Origin: Dunaliella salina
Lineage: Eukaryota; Chlorophyta; Chlorophyceae; Chlamydomonadales; Dunaliellaceae
Reading direction: 5' to 3'
Assembly (NCBI GenBank): GCA_002284615.2
Contig: MU069448.1
Location: 185,541-205,854, forward strand
DNA: 20,314 bases
Under the pieces are notes generated by a model. The model was not told where the DNA came from and made no database searches. It worked only from the letters and a program-made list of their open reading frames with translations. A program made the position numbers and the translations under genes. Positions 13,991-20,314 of this stretch are shown in pieces. Within the stretch, counting starts at the first letter, position 1, and each line of letters opens with the position of its first letter.

Positions 13991-14871
13991 GGTGACAGCA
14001 GGTGAGGCAGGGGATTAGGCAGGCATGAACAGCACGCGACAGCAGGTGACAGCAAGTCAAGCACACCTACAGCAGGGGTGAGCAGGTCAGGCAGGCATCG
14101 ACAGCAGGTGACAGCCGGTCAGGCAGGCATTGACAGCATGTGACAGCAAGTCAAGCACACCTACAGTAAGGGTGAGCAGGTCAGGCAGGCATCGACAGCA
14201 GGTGACAGCCGGTCAGGCAAGCATTGACAGCAAGGAACAGCCTGTGACAGCAAGTCAAGCACACCTACAGCAGGGGTGAGCAGGTCAAGCAGGCATCGAC
14301 AGCAGGTCAGGCATGGCAGCGGGTGACAGCAAGTGACAGCAGGTGAGGCATTAACAGCGACACAGCAAGTGACAGCAGGTGGCAGCAGGTGACAGCAAGT
14401 GACAGCAGGTGGCAGCAGGTGACAGCAAGTGACAGCAGGTGAAACATTAACAGTAGGCATCAGCAGGTCGAGCCGGTCAGGTGAGAGCAGGTCAAGCAGG
14501 CACAGATAGGAGGTGGCAGCAGGACAAGCATGGCAGCAGGTACCAGCAGATCAAGCAGGCACAGACAGCAGGTGAGAGTACGTCAAGCAGGCATGGGCAG
14601 CAGGCGGCAGCCAGTCAAGCATGGCAGCAGGTACCAGATCAAGCAGGCACAGACAGCAGGCGAGAGCAGGACAAGCATGGCAGCAGGTACCAGCAGATCA
14701 AGCAGGCACAGACAGCTGGTGAGAGTACGTCAAGCAGGCATGAGCAGAGGTGGCAGCCAGTCAAGCATGGCAGCAGGTACCAGATCAAGCAGGCACAGAC
14801 AGCAGGCGAGAGCAGGACAAGCATGGCAGCAGGTGCCAGCAGATCAAGCAGGTACAGACAGCAGGTGAGAG
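13985..14871 (+). repeat. GACAGCAGGT-type tandem array, left part
   Basis: It is built from short words (GACAGCAGGTGA, CAAGCAGGCA, AAGTCAAGCACACC) arranged in larger units. In 14060-14260 the unit is 94-104 bp; near 14368-14450 it is 30 bp; from 14530 a unit of 146-147 bp repeats at 14530, 14677 and 14823. Long plus-strand frames of Gln-Ala-Gly-Thr type and minus-strand Cys-Cys-His-Leu-Leu frames are artefacts of the array. The array resumes at 15494. Confidence 0.93.
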
Positions 14872-14873
14872 TA

Positions 14874-15491
14874 CCGTACTCACACGTACTCAATCCGCAC
14901 CCTTTACAGGAATAATTAGTTTTTCACGTCCGCATCACTTCCGCACCCCAGACAGAAATTATTATTTTCATGTCCGCACGTTTCTGCGGTGCAGGAAGGG
15001 CCTCAGCCCACAGAATAACTTGTCTCACGCTCCTTGCGCTTGTTCACCTTGGGCTGCAGGCCTCCCTTGCTGCTGCTGCTGCTGCTGGCACGCAGTTGGG
15101 CCTGACCCTTGCGTGGCCTGCCTGGCTTGAAGTTGCGCTTGCGCTTTGCTTCCTCTTGTGCGCGCTTCTCCCTGTCATCGCGCTGCTTCTGAATGGTTTC
15201 ATCATGCTTTTGCTTCTGCTGCTTTGCCCTCTCCTCCTTGACCTCTGGATCCTCTGGCTCCTTCTTCAGGAAGCGGTGGAAGGTCAGCTGGAAGTCCCCG
15301 CGAGGAGGGGGAGGAGGGCGCTGCTGCTGCTGCTGCTGCTCACCACCTTGCTCGCTCATCACGTAAAATAAATAATTTTCACTTATCCGCACACATCCGC
15401 AGCGCCTCAAATAATTATTTTTTTGACAGTTGCAATTTGTCCGCAGTGCCCAAAAAATATATTTTTGCGGAATGATATAATTTTTGTACGG
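14874..15491 (-). mobile_element. 618-bp TIR element with TA duplication and one ORF
   Basis: The element starts CCGTAC and ends GTACGG (6-bp inverted termini) and is flanked by TA on both sides (14872-14873 and 15492-15493). It interrupts a tandem array whose other units show the empty site (GTGAGAGTACGTCAAGC near 14572 and 14720). Both ends hold several copies of TCCGCA or its complement within about 130 bp: near 14893, 14930, 14941 and 14975 on the left and near 15390, 15400, 15440 and 15466 on the right. These look like subterminal binding sites for a transposase. AT-rich blocks alternate with these motifs. The element encodes only a small charged protein, so it is probably non-autonomous. 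TA duplications occur in Tc1/mariner and a few other superfamilies; the termini do not let me assign one. Confidence 0.65.
15003..15359 (-). CDS. 118-aa highly charged AT-hook-like protein of the TIR element
   Basis: The ORF runs from ATG (15357-15359) to TGA (15003-15005), wholly inside the element. The sequence shows an N-terminal Gln run and Pro run (residues about 8-20), then Phe-Gln-Leu-Thr-Phe-His-Arg-Phe-Leu-Lys-Lys. A long Glu/Lys/Gln/Arg helix (about 30-75) is likely a coiled coil or single alpha-helix. Next are Lys-Pro-Gly-Arg-Pro-Arg-Lys-Gly (about 78-85), an AT-hook-like Gly-Arg-Pro core, a Ser run and a basic tail. Codons are strongly biased (AAG, CAG, GAG, CGC), unlike neighbouring sequence, so it was recently under protein-level constraint. 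It may be the DNA-binding N-terminal exon of a larger transposase left after internal deletion, or an accessory protein. ATG 15359 is preferred because the upstream extension lies in the AT-rich subterminal region. Confidence 0.6.
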   Translation of the reverse strand: MSEQGGEQQQQQQRPPPPPRGDFQLTFHRFLKKEPEDPEVKEERAKQQKQKHDETIQKQRDDREKRAQEEAKRKRNFKPGRPRKGQAQLRASSSSSSKGGLQPKVNKRKERETSYSVG

Positions 15492-15493
15492 TA

Positions 15494-15781
15494 GGTCAAG
15501 CAGGCACGAGCAGCAGGTGGCAGCGGGACAAGCATGGCAGCAGGTACCAGCAGATCAAGCAGGCACAGACAGCAGGTGAGAGTACGTCAAGCAGGCATGG
15601 GCAGCGGGCGGCAGCCAGTCAAGCATGGTAGCAGATACCAGCAGATCAAGCAGGCACAGGTATCAGTTAGGCAAGCCAACTGGTCAAGCATGCAGCAGGC
15701 ACCAGCAGGTCAAGCAGACGCAGACAGCAGGTGAGAGCAGGTCAAGCAGGCATTGATAACAGATCAGGCATGGCAGCAGGG
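15494..15781 (+). repeat. GACAGCAGGT-type tandem array, right part
   Basis: This continues the array at 13985-14871 after the TIR element, with 91-bp units at 15534 and 15625. It ends near 15781, where repeat copy 3 begins in inverted orientation. Confidence 0.88.
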
Positions 15782-15975
15782 GTGTGGAGGCGAACATGCG
15801 GCAAATCAATCCCAACAACTTCCTGGATGGTAGCAATGTACGACGTGTTATCGCGTGGTGAAGTTAGGAGGGCAGTTTGAGGACTTGCCAGCCACTTTTG
15901 CCCCAAGATAACTTGTGCCTTCCAACTCCAATTTTTCCTTTCCTCCTGCATTCACTATCTTTGGCATCATAAGTT
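15782..15975 (-). repeat. Dispersed coding-derived repeat, copy 3 (inverted)
   Basis: Reverse-complement match to 3000-3200 and 10108-10270. It has the cleanest reading frame of the three on the minus strand: Trp-Leu-Ala-Ser-Pro-Gln-Thr-Ala-Leu-Leu-Thr-Ser, then Asn-Thr-Ser-Tyr-Ile-Ala-Thr-Ile-Gln-Glu-Val-Val, then Ile-Asp-Leu-Pro-His-Val-Arg-Leu-His. Its upstream AATGCAGGAGGAAAGGAAAAA resembles 2780-2805 of copy 1. The source protein is not recognised. Confidence 0.65.
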
Positions 15976-16256
15976 GGCCCAACTTCCGACTTTGGGGCTG
16001 AATCCCAAGGGTTACAAACTTGACGATGGACAGGTCAGGCCCCAGCCCTGGGATTATATCAAGTACTTCTTATCTTGTACTAATGTTGGCTCCAAATTTG
16101 GGCGCAAAATCAGAGTTGCATACTTGAGGTAGGCCCTGTGAAGCATAACGTGCATGCAAAACGTGTGCAATTGACATTTCTAGGCTATAGGTTTAAAAAT
16201 TCTAATCAACCAATGCTCACTTGTACTCCTTGTGCTCCTCACCAAAATACTACAAA
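15976..16256. other. No gene recognised
   Basis: Mixed sequence between repeat copy 3 and the 16-bp array; no domain, RNA or repeat is seen. Confidence 0.35.
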
Positions 16257-16480
16257 GATGCACCCTGTGAAAGATGTACCCTGTGAAAGATGTACCCTGC
16301 GAAAGATGTACCCTGTGAAAGATGTACCCTGCGAAAGATGTACCCTGTGAAAGATGTACCCTGTGAAAGATGTACCCTGCGAAAGATGTACCCTGTGAAA
16401 GATGTACCCTGCAAAAGATGTACCCTGTGAAAGATGTACCCTGTGAAAGATGTACCTTGTGAAAGATGTACCCTGTGAAA
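16257..16480 (+). repeat. 16-bp minisatellite, exactly 14 units
   Basis: The consensus is GATGTACCCTGTGAAA and the whole array is in perfect 16-bp register. Variants are TGCGAAA at units 3, 5 and 8, TGCAAAA at unit 10, GATGCACC at unit 1 and CCTTG at unit 13. Units 2-6 and 7-11 have the same order of variants except for one base, suggesting an 80-bp (5-unit) duplication. Because 16 is not a multiple of 3, every frame meets the same 48-bp cycle. The minus strand is open in all three frames, which creates false ORFs. Confidence 0.97.
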
Positions 16481-16519
16481 CACACAGAAACAAAAACTTT
16501 GTCGCATCAATCCCCCCCC

Positions 16520-17280
16520 ACCTGCTGCTGCTGGGCTGAGGCAGCTGCCTTAGACCCAGCCACACCATTGGATTTGGTGATGAGGACAGAGGGTTCCTCC
16601 TTCGATGCCCCTTTTGATGTCCCTTGCACTGCCGCCTTGCTCGCCCCTGCACAGTGAATGCCATGCATAAAGGCATGAGCAATGACAAGCAACACTTGGC
16701 GGTGAGAATAGAGAGTCGACCTTCTGGGCGCCCCTTGCACTGTTGCCTCGTTCGCCCCTACGCAATGAAGGACATATGCAGTGATATGCGCCATAGCACA
16801 CAACATTTGGCGATGAGAACAGAGGATGGTGTTTTATGCATTTTATGCCCCTCGCACTGCTGCCTTGCTTGCCCCTGCGCATTTGATGACGTGCACAGTG
16901 ACATGTGCAATGGCAGACAACATTAGGCGGTGAGGAAAGAGGGTTGATCTCTTGATGCCCCTTGCACTGCTGCCTTGCTCATCCCTACGCAATGAGTGAC
17001 ATGACACACAACATAGGTGGAGAGGAGAGAGGGTTGATTTTTTAAAGCATTGCCTTTCCCAGCGCAATTTATGACATGCACAGTGACATGCACAAAGTAC
17101 ACGCATATCATTAGGCAGTGAGGACTGATCTTTTAACGCCCCTTGCACTGCCGCCTTGCTCGTCCCTGTGCAATACATGACCTGTACAATTGCACGTGCA
17201 ATACATGACCTGTGCAATTACATGCGCAATGACGCACACCTTTGGAGGTGAGGACAGAGGGATGATCTTCTGATATCCAT
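16520..17280 (+). repeat. Degenerate tandem repeat, about 6-7 units of 90-140 bp
   Basis: Recurring landmarks are CCCCTTGCACTGCCGCCTTG, then CGCAATGAnTGACATG, then CAACATTAGGCGGTGAGGA, then AGAGGGTTGAT. Units begin near 16618, 16732, 16850, 16957, 17046 (degenerate) and 17139. The Cys/His-rich minus-strand frames are by-products. Confidence 0.88.
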
Positions 17281-17416
17281 GCAGAGGGGCCTGCTTCGCG
17301 ACTAGCAGAGCACAATAAGCACCCACTGCGCTAGCCTCATGTGCCACATGTGTAGAATTGGGTAGCCACCTCGCCGAGGGCGACGCTCGACGAGGCTCGG
17401 CAAGCCTATTTGGCGG
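17281..17416. other. Spacer with a GCCGAG/CTCGGC hairpin
   Basis: GCCGAG (17373-17378) pairs with CTCGGC (17396-17401) around an 18-base GC-rich loop, with partial additional pairing inside. I considered a tRNA-like fold, but no T-arm or CCA-side stem is visible. Confidence 0.4.
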
Positions 17417-18090
17417 ATGGGCTTCACCCTTGGTGGGAACGAGGGTCACCAAAAATGGTGCAAAATCGCGAAAAATACCCAAGAAATCTGCAAAAAACCT
17501 AGAAAAACCAAATTATACATTTACAATCTGAGGAAGTGTTTTGGGATGATACTGGGCAGTACCACAGGAGGAGACACAGGTGAGAGAGCTGGGTTTGCAG
17601 CAGTACCTGGGAGCCTACATGCAGATGCTGTATTTGAGGAAACCAAGAAACAGAAGCAGAAGGAGAAGGCATGGTGGTGGCATGGTGGTGCAAGCATGTC
17701 TGTGACACTTGTGGCCATCTCCACAACTCACATGCTGAGCAAGCTGCAATGCAAGCTCTGTAAGCAGCTGCTCAGTCCATCCAACCCTCCTGCCGTAAGC
17801 AACCTGAAGCAAGGGAAATGCTTGGCTCTGGAGCGTGCAAGGAAGCTCATCTATGTGTGTGCTGCAACAGCAGTTCACTGAGGATGTCCTGGAAGCCAGC
17901 TTGCGGGTGCTCGATGGTGAAAACGAATAGTAGAGAGTGGCAGGTGCTGCAGTGACGAAATGGGGGTGGGAGGGGGGCGTGGAGATGACGTTTGAGTTGT
18001 TGCAACTTTTTCTGGCCTGCTCGACAGCCGTTCCAGTCAAATTTATTCATTAAAATATTTTTAAAAGTTGTCTGCAAAATATTGGATCGA
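17417..18090 (+). pseudogene. hAT/BED-type transposase N-terminal remnant
   Basis: The frame from about 17590 to TGA 17879-17881 contains Leu-Gln-Cys-Lys-Leu-Cys-Lys-Gln-Leu-Leu-Ser-Pro-Ser-Asn-Pro ... Asn-Leu-Lys-Gln-Gly-Lys-Cys (17744-17821). This fits a BED-like finger of algal hAT-related transposases, with Asn where the zinc-binding His is expected. After a frame change near 17870 a second frame reads Phe-Thr-Glu-Asp-Val-Leu-Glu-Ala and, after TAG TAG, Leu-Gln-Leu-Phe-Leu-Ala-Cys-Ser-Thr-Ala-Val-Pro-Val-Lys-Phe-Ile (18000-18050). That resembles the post-BED helical region of hAT transposases. A TAA and loss of similarity follow near 18050. No DDE catalytic core is present. Function would have been DNA binding and transposition; this copy is dead. 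Confidence 0.4.
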
Positions 18091-19130
18091 ATGGAGCGCG
18101 CTGCTGCGGCCTTGTGCATATACCACAGCTGGCACGCATGTACCATGAGGCAAGCCATCAGGTTACTCATTCACAGGGTCTGCTTGGCACCCATTCAATC
18201 ACCAGCCTTTATGTGCTGCATGTGCCACAGCTGGCACGCACGTACCATGACGAGCCATCAAGGTAACCTGATACCCACGCACAGGGTTTATCTTGGCAAC
18301 CATGGAAGCACCACGAGCACCCACTGCGCCAGCGTCTGTGCTGCATGTGCTACAGCTGGCACGCACGAACCATGACAAGCCATCAGCTTTACCCACGCAC
18401 AGATGCACAATTCATGAACCCACGTACACGTGCACAACCCATGAACATGGTCCAGCTTTGCAACTATTGAAGCACCATGAGCGGATGCTGATCCACCAGC
18501 AGCCTCTATGTGTTGCATGTGCCAAAGCTGGCACGCATGTACCATGACAAGCCATCAGCTTTAACCCACGCACACGTGCACAACCCATGAACATGGTCCA
18601 GCTTTGCAACCAATGAAGCACCATGAGCATCCACCAGCAGCCTCTATGTGTTGCATGCGCCATAGCTGGCACGCATGTACCATGACAAGCCACTAGGTTA
18701 CCCATGCAAAAGGGTCAGCTTGGCTACCATTCAAGCACCACAAGCACCCACTGCGCCAGCCTTTATGTGCTGCATGTACCTATGGGCAAGCACAGGGTCA
18801 GCTCGGCAACCATTCAAGCACCATGAGCACCCACAGCGCCAGCCTCTGTGTGCTGCATGTGCTACAACTGGCACGCATGTACCATGACAAGCCACTAGGT
18901 TACCCATGCAAAAGGGTCAGCTTGGCTACCATTCAAGCACCACAAGCACCCACTGCGCCAGCCTTTATGTGCTGCATGTGCTACAACTGTCACACACGTA
19001 CCATGACAAGCCATCCCTAAACCCTAAACCCCTAACCCTAATCCAGAAAGCAGGTGTAGCTTGGCAATCACTGACGCACCAAAGCACTCACCTCCAGCCC
19101 CCAGGTGCTGCATGTGCCACAGCTGGCGCG
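18091..19130 (+). repeat. Tandem repeat, about 8 units of 100-200 bp
   Basis: The key word CTGGCACGCATGTACCATGA (with variants) occurs near 18130, 18232, 18356, 18531, 18667, 18869, 18987 and, degenerate, 19122. Between copies are CAAGCCATCAGGTTACCCA, CAGCTTGGCAACCATTCAAG and CACCCACTGCGCCAGCCT words, with some units carrying an extra CACAACCCATGAACATGGTC block (18435 and 18580). The Cys-Cys-Met-Cys-His frames are artefacts of the array. Confidence 0.9.
19015..19041 (+). repeat. Interstitial telomere-like tract
   Basis: CCCTAAACCCTAAACCCC followed by TAACCCTAA: two perfect CCCTAAA heptamers plus degenerate ones, equivalent to the TTTAGGG plant-type telomere repeat on the minus strand. It sits inside the tandem array at 18091-19130, not at a chromosome end in this window. 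Confidence 0.8.
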
Positions 19131-19140
19131 CATGGCTCGC

Positions 19141-19330
19141 GAGGGCCACTGGAGAGGAAGGAAGGGGAGGTAGGGCATTGCAGATCTGCGTGTGTTTGCA
19201 CATATGTGTGTGCATAAATTGAAGGGGCAACAAGAGGGCCACTGGAGAGGAAGGGCATTGCAGATCTGCTTATGTGTGCACACACTGATGGCGCGACAAG
19301 AGGTGTGTACTGCATGAGGGCAAGAGTGTG
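19141..19330 (+). repeat. 93-bp tandem repeat, 2 units
   Basis: GAGGGCCACTGGAGAGGAAG occurs at 19141 and 19234, each followed by GGCATTGCAGATCTGC and a TGTGTG/CACACA-rich segment. A third, very degenerate unit may follow to about 19350. Confidence 0.85.
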
Positions 19331-19350
19331 CACATCTGTGAGGAGTGCAC

Positions 19351-19680
19351 ACATCGTGTGAAGGAATAGGGCTTCTATGTGGACAACATCAGTGTAATCG
19401 TGCAAGTAATGTAACAAAGGAGTTCAGAGCATCGTTATTCGCACTTTCGTTTCCTTGAGCACCCCGCAGGAAATTGTTGAGGTTGTGGAATCTCGGAAGC
19501 AGGTTGTATGAACTAGCAGCAGCACGGAGGACAGCTTGATGCCACTTGTTAACAGAGACACGAGAGAAAAAACTTTGGCTGGGTGTTCTAGATCTGCTCT
19601 GCATCTTGCAAATACAGGAGCAGTGGCGGTGCGATCAGCAGAGCTTGCTACATGAGGCGACCAGTTGCTCCAAGGCACTT
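19351..19680. other. No gene recognised
   Basis: A 71-codon minus-strand frame (19389-19604) reads Phe-Phe-Ser-Arg-Val-Ser-Val-Asn-Lys-Trp-His and later Leu-Pro-Arg-Phe-His-Asn-Leu-Asn-Asn-Phe-Leu, which is mildly coding-like, but no domain is recognised. Confidence 0.3.
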
Positions 19681-19980
19681 CGTACTGCATGTACACAGCA
19701 TTTTGTACCGCAAAGCACTTAATACCGCATGTACACAGCATTTTGTATCGCAAAGCACTTCGTACCGCATGCACACAGCATTTTGTATTGCAAAGCACTT
19801 AATACCGCATGTACACAGCATTTTGTATCGCAAAGCACTTTGTACTGCATGCACACAGCATTTTGTACCACAAAGCACTTTGTACTGCATGTACACAGCA
19901 TTTTGTATCGCAAAGCACTTTGTACCGCATGTACACAGCATTTTGTATCGCAAAACACTTCGTACCGCATGCACACAGCG
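19681..19980 (+). repeat. 40-bp tandem repeat, 7.5 units
   Basis: Units start every 40 bp from 19681 to 19961 with the core CCGCATGTACACAGCATTTT. The first three bases vary as CGT, AAT or TGT and the core alternates GTACAC/GCACAC. The array is open in several frames on both strands and so produces false ORFs up to 156 codons long. Confidence 0.97.
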
Positions 19981-20314
19981 CACATTGTACCGCACATGTA
20001 TTGCGCAACAGAGCTGGCTGAGCAGCGTGGCTGTAACGAGCATGCTAGGCTCACAACAGAGCACCAAATGAAACGCTTTTGAAAAGGCATTGCCCAGGAT
20101 GTAACAGTGGCCGTGCAAGCCTCAGCTAATAAAAAAATGAAAAAGCTGATAGAAAAAATGAATGGCTGTCATTCCCGTAGGAAGGCAGCTGATCTACACC
20201 CAGAACTGGTGAGGCCATCAGCAGAGCCAGCTTAACAGTGTGGCTGTGTAAGTTACAAGGGCTATGAAAGTCACTGCAAATAACCTAAACACTCGGCTTA
20301 ATAATAGCTCATGT
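19981..20314. other. No gene recognised at the right edge
   Basis: Starts as decayed tandem-repeat sequence and then becomes unassigned. A short AT-rich patch lies at 20125-20165. No domain, RNA gene or terminal repeat is seen. Confidence 0.4.

Noticed and set aside
13985..14871. Gln/Arg-rich plus-strand and Cys/His-rich minus-strand ORFs in the tandem array
   Set aside because: Repeat by-products; the units differ in length without regard to reading frame.
16180..16688. 16-residue repeat proteins on the minus strand over the 16-bp minisatellite
   Set aside because: All three frames are open because the unit lacks stops; there is no start context, domain or flanking coding sequence.
17373..17401. 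tRNA or small structured RNA gene
   Set aside because: Only one short stem is present, with no T-arm and no acceptor pairing.
19648..20118. 156-codon Cys-rich minus-strand protein
   Set aside because: It is read through the 40-bp tandem array, which is open in several frames on both strands.

Overview
The window reads as nuclear DNA of a green alga, probably Chlorophyceae, and is almost entirely repeats and transposon debris. No intact cellular housekeeping gene is recognisable. Evidence for the host: LINE fragments carrying both apurinic-type and restriction-like endonuclease modules (a combination known from Chlamydomonas Dualen elements), a copia-type LTR element with a half-tRNA-iMet primer site (a class that includes Volvox Osser), an interstitial CCCTAAA (TTTAGGG-type) telomere-like tract, and coding-like islands biased to AAG, CTG and CGC. 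I cannot name the species; a Dunaliella- or Haematococcus-like alga is a guess.

Layout. 1-2780: microsatellites, a degenerate tandem array and unassigned sequence. 2780-3310: first of three copies of a dispersed, formerly coding repeat (others at 10108-10375 and, inverted, 15782-15975). 3380-9061: a nested retrotransposon cluster. An old minus-strand LINE (LINE-A, endonuclease part) was cut at 3673/5708 by a short copia-type LTR element that keeps only gag (3674-5707), and cut again at 6533/7951 by a 5'-truncated plus-strand LINE (LINE-B, 6534-7950) with a 15-16 bp target duplication and a (CTTTT)5 tail. A third LINE remnant (LINE-C, minus) lies at 8310-9061. 9154-11580: a zinc-knuckle-like remnant, a possible Josephin-like cysteine protease fragment, and a fourth LINE remnant (LINE-D, plus). 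11600-14870: hairpin, 108-bp and 99-bp tandem repeats, a basic Pro/Lys-rich coding-like stretch, and a long GACAGCAGGT-type array. 14874-15491: a 618-bp TIR element inserted in that array with a TA duplication, carrying a 118-codon charged AT-hook-like protein. 16257-19980: more tandem arrays (16 bp, about 110 bp, about 120 bp, 93 bp, 40 bp), a hAT/BED-like transposase remnant at 17417-18090 and the telomere-like tract at 19015-19041.

The genes do not form a pathway. The best-preserved coding units are the gag ORF (4246-5139) and the TIR-element ORF (15003-15359). Both probably depend on enzymes supplied from elsewhere, since neither element encodes a visible polymerase, integrase or full transposase.
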